A DNA stretch of 64,000 bases from the NCBI RefSeq assembly GCF_037055325.1, contig NZ_CP146373.1, positions 124,001 to 188,000 of the forward strand, given 5' to 3'. How positions within the stretch are numbered: the first letter of the stretch is position 1; every line of letters starts with the position of its first letter. Positions 1-7,858 of the stretch are shown piece after piece. A program made the position numbers and the translations under genes. Below the pieces are notes generated by a model, which saw nothing but the letters and a program-made list of their open reading frames with translations, searched no databases and was not told the origin of the DNA. This DNA comes from Arachnia propionica (lineage in GTDB: Bacteria; Actinomycetota; Actinomycetes; Propionibacteriales; Propionibacteriaceae).

Positions 1-789
1 CGCCGCCGGGGCCTGCCACGAGCAGTACAGCAGGGAATGGGGAACCTCGCTGGTGACGACGATGTTCCCGCCCGGCAGCGTGGGTTCCGTGATGGCATTC
101 CGAGGTGGTGGGGAGAGATCCTCAAGGTCGCCGAAATGTCGTTCGACAAAAGTGATGGCTTCATCCGGGTCACATGCTCCGCAGATCACTAGTTTCGCAT
201 GTGAGGGGCGATACCACCTCGAGTGGAAAGCCGTCACCTCGGCCAGGCTTGCCGCCGCCAAGTCCTCCATGGATCCTATTGGTAGGTGCCCGTAGGGATG
301 TTCGGGGCTGAAGTGTTGCCCCACCAGTTTCATCAACAAATCCCCGTAGGGCCGGTTGTCGTAGCGCTGACGCTTCTCCTGGGTGACCACGTCACGCTGG
401 GCATCGAGGTTTTCTTGGGTCACTGCGAGGCTGCGAAGACGATCCGCCTCCAGCCACAGCACCATCTCTAGAGCTCCTGCCGGCACGCATTCGTGGTAGA
501 CCGTGCGATCGGTGGATGTGAAAGCATTGACATTGCCGCCGGCGGCCTCGATTACCGACATGTGTTCTCCGGGCGCCACTCTGGAGGAGCCTTGGAACAT
601 CAGATGCTCGAAAAGGTGGGCGAAGCCTGTGCGTCCTGGGGTTTCGTCAACGGAACCCACCTGGAAACTGAGATTAACCGCCACGGCAGGAGCATGGGGA
701 TCGGGCAGCAGCGCGAGTTCAAGCCCATTTCCCAGCCGGTATCTGATAACGGTGAATCCGGACGATGTGGGACATCGGGTATCGGTCAC
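1..789 (-). CDS. M16-family zinc metallopeptidase (partial, C-terminal part beyond left edge)
   Basis: Reading the minus strand from a GTG at 789 gives 263 codons with no stop up to the window edge, so only the N-terminal half is present. Residues 58-62 read HLFEH, the inverted HxxEH zinc site of the pitrilysin/insulinase family. Glu138, 76 residues after the second His, sits where the third zinc ligand is expected. A typical M16 stretch around residues 84-95 (GGNVNAFTS) supports the call. The start lies 3 bp after the DUF3040 stop, so the two are probably co-transcribed. No signal peptide is visible, as in cytosolic or processing-peptidase-like members. The true substrate is unknown, and a second inactive M16 domain may follow outside the window. 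Confidence 0.85.
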   Translation of the reverse strand, partial: MTDTRCPTSSGFTVIRYRLGNGLELALLPDPHAPAVAVNLSFQVGSVDETPGRTGFAHLFEHLMFQGSSRVAPGEHMSVIEAAGGNVNAFTSTDRTVYHECVPAGALEMVLWLEADRLRSLAVTQENLDAQRDVVTQEKRQRYDNRPYGDLLMKLVGQHFSPEHPYGHLPIGSMEDLAAASLAEVTAFHSRWYRPSHAKLVICGACDPDEAITFVERHFGDLEDLSPPPRNAITEPTLPGGNIVVTSEVPHSLLYCSWQAPAA

Positions 790-792
790 GAC

Positions 793-1179
793 TCAGAGAT
801 CGCCGCCCTGCTGACGTTTGCGCCAGCGTTCTTCCAACTTGTTCATGAAGTCTGCTCCTGAGGTGGAAGGATGGGTGGACCTGCTGGAAGGACGTGCCGT
901 TTCCGCCTGGTTCTCGACCCTGGACCAGGCGCTGATTCCGGTGATCGCTGCGATGAGCATCATGACGAAGCCGATGATGGAGATGATGGGCTGAAATTGG
1001 ACTCCGAGGACCAGAGCGGCCAGACCGGCGACGAAGACCACTCCTGCGCATGCCGCGCGACGGCGCTGGATGCGGAACTGCGGGGTGCCCCTCAGGGTGT
1101 CCGCGAACTTTGGGTCATCGGCGAGCAGCGATGCCTCAAGCTGGTCCAGGCGCTTCTGCTCCTGCTCAGACAAAGCCAT
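793..1179 (-). CDS. DUF3040 small membrane protein
   Basis: A 128-residue protein. The N-terminal 30 residues (MALSEQEQKRLDQLE) are the acidic helix of the DUF3040 family, which is largely restricted to actinobacteria. Two hydrophobic segments follow at about residues 42-60 and 63-83, and then a Ser/Thr-rich, basic C-terminal tail. The ATG at 1179 is chosen over an upstream ATG at 1209 because AGGAGA lies 5-6 bp before it. Members are often found near the dcw cluster, but no biochemical function is known to me. A role in the envelope is inference from topology and position. Confidence 0.8.
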   Translation of the reverse strand: MALSEQEQKRLDQLEASLLADDPKFADTLRGTPQFRIQRRRAACAGVVFVAGLAALVLGVQFQPIISIIGFVMMLIAAITGISAWSRVENQAETARPSSRSTHPSTSGADFMNKLEERWRKRQQGGDL

Positions 1180-1255
1180 CGTGGTCTCCTGTCCTAGTTC
1201 TTCGGGCACCCCGTCCTTGTCATTGTAGGTGCCTTGTCGGATGGGTGAGAAAAGG

Positions 1256-3412
1256 CTATCGCGAATCGCGGTCGCGGCGGCCGCTGAAGATGTTCTTCGA
1301 CCGCCACAAGGACCTGGGAAGCAGAAAAGCCAGCAGACGTCTCGGGGTCGGGACGTTGCTTCGGAGCTCGTGAATCAGGAGTTTCACACGTTCTGAAAGC
1401 TGATCCGTTGGTGGAGTTTCGCGGGCGAACTGACTGCGCTGCACGACCTCGGCGACTTCGAGTAGATGAGCCGCCGTCGCATTCGGAAGATCCTGTTCCA
1501 TGGCCTTGGCCACTTCGACCGGGGAACCATGCAGGAACTCTTGGCCGAGGTCCCTATAAGAAGCCGCCAGTTCACGCCAGGCTGCAGCGGCAGCCGCCAC
1601 CGGGGATTGCCTGCCACGCAGACGCCAAGCACGTAGGGAAAGTCTCGTCACGGCGGGGGAAGCCAGCAACAGGAGCACAGGAAATATCCAGAGCAGCCAA
1701 GTCCAGTTTGTGGAACTGCCCTTGGGTGTTTGCGTGGGGGAGGACGGGGGAGACGCTGTTGCTTCAGTGGGCTTGGGTTCGGGGGAGACAGTCTGTGTGC
1801 TCGGCGAGGTACTGGGGGCAGAGGACGGTGGTGTTGGTGGGGAGTTCTCCCCTGTGACGGAGGAGCCGATGGACTTGGTTGGTTCAAATGGCATCCATCC
1901 CAGGCCTTCGAAGTATAGCTCGGGCCAAGCGTGCATGTTGTCGGTGGTCACCTTGTATCCGTCCCCATCTTGGGTTCCGCCTGTGAACCCGACCGCGACG
2001 CGTGACGGAATTCCCTCGATCCGGGCGAGTATTGCCATGGCCGTGGCGAAGTGGATGCAATAGCCGGCTTTGTCCCTCAACAGGAAGTCGCTGATGATGT
2101 TCGTTCCGGTTGATGTGGGGGCATGAAGGGTGTAAGTGAAGCTGGCTGAGGTCAGGTGTTCTTCGATCGCCTTTGCCTTGGCGCCGTCAGTGTTCGCATT
2201 TTTGGTGATCTCGGCTGCCAGGTCCCGGACCTCGTCGGAGAGCCCCTCAGGAATCTTGAGGGTTTCCCCACCTGTCGGGTCCGAACCTGCGCGGGCGGTT
2301 GCTAGGGATGATCCTCCGTTCGGGATCACGGAGGTGACCCGGTAGTCGAGGTTCGCTGTTTGATCCGCTCCTTGATCACCCGTGGCCACCACAGAGAGGG
2401 TGTTCTGATCGAATCCCCAGTTCCCGGCGGCATCGAAACCATCGACAGCGAAGGGAGCTGGTAGGTATTGGGAAGGAAATCGCATGGAGACGCTGAGGTC
2501 GATCTTCTCCCCGGGGGCGTTGTAGGCCTCGCTGATTCCTGAGTTGCGCAGCTTCATGGACTCTAGCTGCGCGCCTCCGGCGGTCAAGTGAGTCAGGGCT
2601 GTGGTGCGCAAGTAGTGGGGCTTTCGATCGCTGGCGCGATAGGTGAGAACGTCGACAGGGCTTGGGCGTTGCAGATTGTGGCTCAGCTCGATGGTCGGAT
2701 CACCCAGCTGGATGGGGGTATTAGGGCCGTTGTTCAGCCAAGGGCGTTTGTTTCCCATGGGTAGCAAGGAAGTGACGCCCAGGGTCAAGGCAGTGGCCAC
2801 TGTTGCCGCGAGCAAGCCGATAAACCATCGTGCCAGTCGGAATCCCAATCCGCCACGGGCGAGCCCTGGCCCTCCGGCGGTGAGCAAGACTGCCACATAG
2901 CCGCCAGCGACCAGCAGGAAACTCATGAAGTCGAGGTCTGCGGGATGCACCAGTGCGGTGAGGGCGTACGGCAGTGCCAGGGGGGTGATCACCCAAGCAG
3001 GTTGTTCCAGGGAATCGGCCAATATGTATGAGACCAGCCACAGCATAAACGCCAGGAACAGCATCAGCCAGCCCAGTGCGGGCTCAACGGGCAGCGGCGG
3101 TGTTGATCTCAGCAAGGTCTGGAAACCGCTGGCGAACAGGTTCGGAATTCCGGTCAGCGGGGAGCTGGCTGGTGTGATGCTCGTTCCCAACCAGATCAGC
3201 AGAATCAATCCGGACAGGGCTGCCAATATCACGCAGGAACGCTTCAGACGAAGCAGGGCAGCTACGGCGGCGATCAGTCCGGGGAGTCCAACCGTGAGGA
3301 GCAGTGACGACGAGAACACGGGGGCAGCAAACAAGGGGTTGAGCGAGAGCATGGACACGGTCACTGCCACCGAAATCACGGGAGGCAGGAGGGCGGAGGA
3401 TCTGTTATTCAT
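1256..3412 (-). CDS. Transglutaminase-like membrane protein (TgpA type)
   Basis: 718 residues. The N-terminal third holds several transmembrane helices (roughly residues 8-220, DUF3488-like), followed by an extracytoplasmic transglutaminase core. The core has Cys at about residue 452 (AGYCIHFA), His at about 494 (NMHAWPEL) and an acidic residue in the following WMPFEPT strand. A Pro/Ser/Thr-rich linker leads to one more membrane helix and a cytoplasmic tail of DUF4129 type. The ATG at 3412 overlaps the DUF58 stop by 4 bp (ATGA), which sets the start. The MoxR, DUF58 and transglutaminase trio is a recurrent bacterial operon. The crosslinking or protease activity and its substrate are not known. 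Confidence 0.87.
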   Translation of the reverse strand: MNNRSSALLPPVISVAVTVSMLSLNPLFAAPVFSSSLLLTVGLPGLIAAVAALLRLKRSCVILAALSGLILLIWLGTSITPASSPLTGIPNLFASGFQTLLRSTPPLPVEPALGWLMLFLAFMLWLVSYILADSLEQPAWVITPLALPYALTALVHPADLDFMSFLLVAGGYVAVLLTAGGPGLARGGLGFRLARWFIGLLAATVATALTLGVTSLLPMGNKRPWLNNGPNTPIQLGDPTIELSHNLQRPSPVDVLTYRASDRKPHYLRTTALTHLTAGGAQLESMKLRNSGISEAYNAPGEKIDLSVSMRFPSQYLPAPFAVDGFDAAGNWGFDQNTLSVVATGDQGADQTANLDYRVTSVIPNGGSSLATARAGSDPTGGETLKIPEGLSDEVRDLAAEITKNANTDGAKAKAIEEHLTSASFTYTLHAPTSTGTNIISDFLLRDKAGYCIHFATAMAILARIEGIPSRVAVGFTGGTQDGDGYKVTTDNMHAWPELYFEGLGWMPFEPTKSIGSSVTGENSPPTPPSSAPSTSPSTQTVSPEPKPTEATASPPSSPTQTPKGSSTNWTWLLWIFPVLLLLASPAVTRLSLRAWRLRGRQSPVAAAAAAWRELAASYRDLGQEFLHGSPVEVAKAMEQDLPNATAAHLLEVAEVVQRSQFARETPPTDQLSERVKLLIHELRSNVPTPRRLLAFLLPRSLWRSKNIFSGRRDRDSR

Positions 3413-4659
3413 CGTGCTTCCCGCTGGGCGACAAGTCGACTCCAGGCCTGTGGCACGGAGTTGTCGGGGCCGAAGGTCACCATGTTCCACCCTGAGGTAG
3501 TGAGTAGCCGGCAGGCCTCCTCGTGGGCGCCGACTATCTCCGCTGGGAGACGAAAGGCGCGTGCGTCGGGGACCAGGGCATCGATGTCTGCGACTCGGGT
3601 CGTCGCGGCCACCAGCGCTGCGGCATCACGGGGACGGAGCAGCCCGAGCCCAGCAACTACGGTTCGTGCAGTTCCGAGGGCATCCGGGTCTGCGAGACAG
3701 TCCTCCAAGAGGGAACGCCCGGATGGTTCGACGTCTGTGACGGTGGCCAGCAGCCGGGACGCGGCGCCTGTCGATTCGCCGTTGACGGGGCGGAAGATCA
3801 CACCGTCGGAACCGAGAAGGGCAACTCGGAGACGATCGCGAAGAAGCTCGGTGGCCACGGAAGCGCACAGCGACAATACCCACTCCAGCGTGGACTCGGG
3901 CCCGCTGCCGATGTGTGCCGTGGAGCGGGTGTCGACGATGATTGTCATGGCTGGGTCCCATGGCTGTTCTTCCAGGCGGACCATCAATTCACCACGTTTT
4001 GCGCTCATTCTCCAGTGCACGCGGCGCATTCCATCGCCATGACGGTGCTCGCGCACCAGAACGTCATCAGCACCCGCGTTTCCAATGCGTTGTGGTGTAG
4101 CGTCCCCACTGGCCCCTGAAGCCCGCCCTCCCTTGGGGAGAGGCAGAGGCCACAGCCTCGGCGTCACGCGCAGTGACGTAATGCGTTCAGCTGCCTGCCA
4201 GCTACGCCAGGCAACCCCGAAGGCATCGGAATTGCGTACCAGCAGGGGGCCGATCCGGAAATGGCCACGTTGTTGGGTGGTGATGTCGTACCCGGCGGCC
4301 TGTCGCCAGCGTCCCAGGCCGCGAACGAGGGTGAAAGTGGCGTCGCGGCCAAGAGCTTCCGGAAGTCGGTCGCGGAAACCGAGTGCGGAGAAGGAAACCG
4401 TTCTGCTGCTCGTGATCAGCAGGCGAACCCGAGCTACATCTCCGACGGGTAGGGAGTCGGGGATGACGGAACGCTTGCAGGTGAGACGTGGTGGTAGAAC
4501 CAACACGGTCACGAGCCCCAGGAGGGGTAAGGAGACGATGAACACCCCCACCCAAGCCAGATCGGGTTCTCCCATGATGGCTGCGACCGCCGCGATGATG
4601 CCGCCGAATACCAGCATCGCCAGGCCGCGGCCCGTGAGTCCGAAACGGAACCCCTGCAT
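3409..4659 (-). CDS. DUF58 domain protein
   Basis: 416 residues. Two hydrophobic segments near the N-terminus (about residues 12-28 and 32-52) anchor the protein. A DUF58 segment follows near residue 200 (VREHRHGDGMRRVHWRMSAKR), then a vWA-like fold with an IIVDTR strand. It starts 1 bp after the MoxR stop and overlaps the transglutaminase gene by 4 bp, so the three are one operon. DUF58 proteins are thought to act with a MoxR AAA+ ATPase, possibly as metal-cofactor or complex assembly partners. That pairing is established by co-occurrence; the specific client here is unknown. Confidence 0.85.
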   Translation of the reverse strand: MQGFRFGLTGRGLAMLVFGGIIAAVAAIMGEPDLAWVGVFIVSLPLLGLVTVLVLPPRLTCKRSVIPDSLPVGDVARVRLLITSSRTVSFSALGFRDRLPEALGRDATFTLVRGLGRWRQAAGYDITTQQRGHFRIGPLLVRNSDAFGVAWRSWQAAERITSLRVTPRLWPLPLPKGGRASGASGDATPQRIGNAGADDVLVREHRHGDGMRRVHWRMSAKRGELMVRLEEQPWDPAMTIIVDTRSTAHIGSGPESTLEWVLSLCASVATELLRDRLRVALLGSDGVIFRPVNGESTGAASRLLATVTDVEPSGRSLLEDCLADPDALGTARTVVAGLGLLRPRDAAALVAATTRVADIDALVPDARAFRLPAEIVGAHEEACRLLTTSGWNMVTFGPDNSVPQAWSRLVAQREAR

Positions 4660-4660
4660 G

Positions 4661-5632
4661 TCAGCTCCGGTGTGGTGGCTGAGTGGTGGTGACTATGCGT
4701 GTGATGACGGCCTCGTTTGACTGCCGGGCGATTTGTGCGTCAACTGTCAGCAAAACCCTGTGAGCCAGCAAAGGAACGGCCAAGGTCGTCACATCTTCCG
4801 GAATGACATAGTCGCGTCCTTGGAGGGCGGCTTCGACCCTGGCGGCTCGCATCAGGTGGACACAGGCGCGAGGACTCGCACCGAGCCGGAGCTCCGGGTC
4901 GGTGCGAGTTGAGCCCACAAGCCTCACGATGTAGTCGTTTATCACGGGAGCTACGTAGATTCCCCGCATCGTCGCGATAGCCCTCTCCACGTGGACGACA
5001 TCCGTCACGGGATGGATGGTGGCGAGTTTATCTCCTCCTGCCTGGGCTGTGAGCATGGCCATCTCCGCTTGGTGGCCGGGATAGCCCATCTCGATTCTCG
5101 CCATGAAACGGTCGCGCTGGGCTTCTGGCAGAGGATAGGTTCCCTCCATCTCGATTGGATTCTGGGTCGCCACCACCATGAAGGGTCGTTTGAGCTGGTA
5201 GGTCTGTCCATCCGCGGAGACCTGCCCCTCGGCCATTGCCTCCAACAGCGCAGACTGGGTTTTCGGTGACGCCCGGTTGATTTCGTCTCCCAGCACGATG
5301 TTGGCGAAGATGCCACCAGGCTTGAACTCGAACTCACGAGTCTGCTGATTGAAGACCGACACGCCGGTGACATCGCTCGGAAGTAGATCGGGAGTGAACT
5401 GGATGCGGCTAACCGCCCCTGAGATGGAACGCCCGAGAGCCTTGGCGAGGACGGTCTTGCCGACTCCAGGAACGTCCTCGAGCAGGAGATGACCCTGTGC
5501 CAGCAGAACCAGAACCGTCATGTGTATCTGGTGCGGCTTGCCCTCTATAACGCTGCCGATCGACTGTTTCATCTGGTTGGCCAGCGCGCTCACCTCGGCC
5601 AGCGCCAAGGGGGCAGCAGCAGTCTGGGTCAT
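4661..5632 (-). CDS. MoxR-family AAA+ ATPase
   Basis: 323 residues, the usual MoxR length. The Walker A motif is near residue 50 (DVPGVGKT). Walker B and neighbouring segments (VLGDEINRASPKTQSALL) follow near residue 110, and sensor residues are seen in VVATQNPIEMEGTYPLPEAQ. The C-terminal lid has the family LGASPRA segment. The ATG at 5632 is chosen because AAGGAG precedes it; the reading frame stays open further upstream but would run through the mraZ control region and mraZ itself. It heads the MoxR-DUF58-transglutaminase operon and diverges from mraZ. It probably acts as a chaperone-like ATPase for the DUF58 partner. Confidence 0.9.
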   Translation of the reverse strand: MTQTAAAPLALAEVSALANQMKQSIGSVIEGKPHQIHMTVLVLLAQGHLLLEDVPGVGKTVLAKALGRSISGAVSRIQFTPDLLPSDVTGVSVFNQQTREFEFKPGGIFANIVLGDEINRASPKTQSALLEAMAEGQVSADGQTYQLKRPFMVVATQNPIEMEGTYPLPEAQRDRFMARIEMGYPGHQAEMAMLTAQAGGDKLATIHPVTDVVHVERAIATMRGIYVAPVINDYIVRLVGSTRTDPELRLGASPRACVHLMRAARVEAALQGRDYVIPEDVTTLAVPLLAHRVLLTVDAQIARQSNEAVITRIVTTTQPPHRS

Positions 5633-5722
5633 GGGGCTCCTTGGGACTCGCAACGCTTTCCTGACGTGGATGAAGCCTAGGGCATCGGTCAAACACACCC
5701 AATGGAAGAGGACACGCGTCAA

Positions 5723-5790
5723 GTGGAGCTGGAGTGGAGGAAAGTGGGGTAATGTGGTGGCAAGTGGAGCGAAGTGGGGGCTTTGTGGAG
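5723..5790 (+). promoter_or_regulatory. MraZ operator: seven GTGGnG boxes at about 10-bp spacing
   Basis: Seven copies of GTGG(A/G/T)G begin at 5723, 5734, 5744, 5754, 5763, 5773 and 5785, that is at steps of 11, 10, 10, 9, 10 and 12 bp. The last ends 16 bp before the mraZ start. MraZ is known to bind phased short GTGG/TGGG-type repeats upstream of its own operon. Seven is more than the three or four boxes usually described. All boxes lie on the same strand and nearly on one helical face, so a ring-shaped MraZ oligomer could bind the whole array. No convincing -35/-10 pair was recognised in the MoxR-mraZ intergenic region (5633-5806). Confidence 0.75.
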
Positions 5791-5806
5791 GAGAGGGGGT
5801 TTCCGG

Positions 5807-6241
5807 TTGTTCCTTGGCACGCACACGCCGAAATTGGACGAGAAGGGGCGTTTGATCCTTCCCGCGAGGTTTCGGGAGGCACTCGAAGGGGGACTCGTCG
5901 TGACGCGTACACAGGAACGGGCGCTTGCCATCTATCCCAAGGACACTTTCGAGGCGCTCATGGCTCCCGTGAGTGCAGCACCCTCCACGTTGAAGCAGGT
6001 TCGTGACTATCAGCGCATGCTGACCGCAGGGGCCAGCTTCGAGGTTCCGGACCGGCAGGGGCGGATCACGATCCCACCGATTCTTCGTGCTTACGCGGGT
6101 TTGGAACGTGACGTCGTGGTGATCGGTGCCATGAACAGGGCCGAGATCTGGGACGCCGAGCACTGGGCCGAGTACCAGGCGGAACAGGAATCTGGTTTCG
6201 CCGAACTCGACGCGGAACTGCTGTCCCAACTGGGGCAGTGA
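5807..6241 (+). CDS. mraZ: Transcriptional regulator MraZ
   Basis: 144 residues. The family start MFLGTHTPKLDEKGR is recovered only if the TTG at 5807 is used. It has GGAGGAGAGGGGG 5 bp upstream, while an ATG at 5774 lies inside the operator. Two SpoVT/AbrB-like DNA-binding halves are visible (LDEKGRLILPARFR at about residues 8-21 and DRQGRITIPPILR near 83-95). MraZ represses the dcw operon it heads through phased repeats, which are present just upstream. It is the first gene of the division and wall cluster, with rsmH 138 bp downstream. Confidence 0.95.
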   Translation: MFLGTHTPKLDEKGRLILPARFREALEGGLVVTRTQERALAIYPKDTFEALMAPVSAAPSTLKQVRDYQRMLTAGASFEVPDRQGRITIPPILRAYAGLERDVVVIGAMNRAEIWDAEHWAEYQAEQESGFAELDAELLSQLGQ

Positions 6242-6379
6242 GATCCCCGAGGTGGTGGTCCATCACCGGGGTTGACCCTGGCCTTACTTCCCCGAGGCCA
6301 GGTGCGATTCCGGTGAAGGAACCTCCCTCTCGGGGTACACGAACGGATGATTCGACGGGGTAACAGGAAGGAGATGGTC

Positions 6380-7336
6380 GTGACGGCCAAGGGCAGCAAC
6401 CACGATCCGGTCATGCTCGACCGTGTCGTCGAGTTGTTGGCTCCATCCCTCGCCGTGCCTGACGCGGTCTATGTCGACTGCACTCTTGGCCTCGGAGGTC
6501 ACGCCCGTGCGGTTCTGGAGGCAGCCCCATCGGCAAGGCTTATCGGCATTGATCGCGATCCTGAAGCTTTGGCGGTGGCGCGTGAGCGACTCGGATCGTT
6601 TGCAGAACGGATTGCCCTCGTGAAGGCCGTTTACGACGAACTGCCGGAAGTGCTTGCTGATCTTGGTGTTGATCAGGTGCATGCCGTACTGGCCGATCTC
6701 GGAGTCAGTTCCTTGCAGATAGACCGAGAGGAGCGTGGATTCGCCTATCGCGTCGATGCGCCCCTCGATATGCGCATGAGTGGGGGGGAAGGGCGAAGCG
6801 CCGCTGATCTGCTCAATTCGGCCTCCCCGGTGAAACTCGTACGCATTCTCCGCGGCTATGGAGAGGAGAAGTACGCGGAACGAATCGTTTCCGCGATCGT
6901 GCGGGAACGTGAGATCCAACCTTTCACTTCCTCAGGTCGACTGGTGGATGTCATCTCTGATGCTGTTCCAGCCGCTGCGAGGCGTTCCCCGGGACATCCC
7001 GCCAAGCGTACCTTTCAGGCTCTCCGGATCGAGGTCAACGATGAGCTGGGCGTCCTGGAGAGATTCCTGCCTGCGGCGACTGCATCTCTCGCGCTTGGAG
7101 GGCGGATCGTGGTGCTGGCCTACCACTCCCTGGAAGACAGGCCTGTCAAACGTCATCTCGCGACCTTGGCCAGCGACGGGGCGCCGCGAGGTATGCCGAT
7201 TGTCCCTGAACATCTGCAACCTTGTTTCACGCTTCTGACCCGGGGGGCCGAGCGGCCTTCGGAACAGGAAATCCAGTCAAACCCGCGTGCGGCATCCGCC
7301 AGGCTACGTGCCGCAGCCCGAGTTAAGGAGGCATAG
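6380..7336 (+). CDS. rsmH: 16S rRNA (cytosine-1402-N4) methyltransferase RsmH
   Basis: 318 residues. It has the N-terminal signature NHDPVML, the SAM-binding [11 protein letters not shown] near residue 40 and the insertion domain typical of RsmH. The GTG at 6380 is preferred because AAGGAG (6368-6373) lies 6 bp before it. The in-frame ATG at 6374 directly abuts that ribosome-binding site and would be too close. It methylates N4 of C1402 in the decoding centre with S-adenosylmethionine. The stop is followed at once by the TTG of ftsL, so translation is likely coupled. Confidence 0.94.
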   Translation: MTAKGSNHDPVMLDRVVELLAPSLAVPDAVYVDCTLGLGGHARAVLEAAPSARLIGIDRDPEALAVARERLGSFAERIALVKAVYDELPEVLADLGVDQVHAVLADLGVSSLQIDREERGFAYRVDAPLDMRMSGGEGRSAADLLNSASPVKLVRILRGYGEEKYAERIVSAIVREREIQPFTSSGRLVDVISDAVPAAARRSPGHPAKRTFQALRIEVNDELGVLERFLPAATASLALGGRIVVLAYHSLEDRPVKRHLATLASDGAPRGMPIVPEHLQPCFTLLTRGAERPSEQEIQSNPRAASARLRAAARVKEA

Positions 7337-7858
7337 TTGAGTGCCCTTGCCGCCGGCATCGAGCAAACAACCCGGCAGATCCCGCGTCCCCGGCTGCGGC
7401 TCGTACCTCCGGTCAAGGCCCGTGTCTCCACGTTTGGGTTCCTACTGATACTGGCCGCCCTGGTGGTGGTGGGTATGGTTTTCGTCATGGTCGTGACCAC
7501 TCAGGTCGGTGCCCAGTCCCGTGATCTTTCAAATCTTCGAAGGGAAGCCGCACAGCTGTCCTACGAGGTAGCGGCTCGTCGAACGGAGCTTCAAGGTGTC
7601 TCCAGCAGTGGGTCGCTTGCTCTTCGGGCTTCGGAGTTGGGCATGGTACCGAACCCCTTTCCCGCTTTTGTTGATCTTTCAAACGGAGCCATTGTGGGGC
7701 AGCCTCAGCAGGTGAAGGGAGACGAAGTGCCCTATTTGACGGGGCTACCGGGAGCTCGACAGACGCCGGCCCCTGCTGCGCCGGAGCCAGAGGCCTCCCA
7801 GGCGCCATCTGCGTCGACCGAGGATGAGGCAGCGCAAACAGGAGAGAGTGAGCGGTGA
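7337..7858 (+). CDS. ftsL: FtsL-like cell division protein
   Basis: 173 residues. A basic cytoplasmic N-terminus (about 35 residues) is followed by one transmembrane helix (about 36-58). A short periplasm-side coiled coil follows (LSNLRREAAQLSYEVAARR), then a Pro/Ala/Glu-rich tail. This topology and the position between rsmH and ftsI are those of FtsL in the FtsQLB complex. The start is TTG at 7337, immediately after the rsmH stop, with AAGGAGG 5 bp upstream. Sequence conservation in this family is low, so the assignment leans on topology and synteny. Confidence 0.82.
   Translation: MSALAAGIEQTTRQIPRPRLRLVPPVKARVSTFGFLLILAALVVVGMVFVMVVTTQVGAQSRDLSNLRREAAQLSYEVAARRTELQGVSSSGSLALRASELGMVPNPFPAFVDLSNGAIVGQPQQVKGDEVPYLTGLPGARQTPAPAAPEPEASQAPSASTEDEAAQTGESER

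Noticed and set aside
4661-6229. A 522-codon minus-strand frame covering MoxR and mraZ
   Set aside because: Codons upstream of 5632 are antisense to mraZ and its operator and resemble no MoxR protein; the ATG at 5632 has a strong ribosome-binding site.
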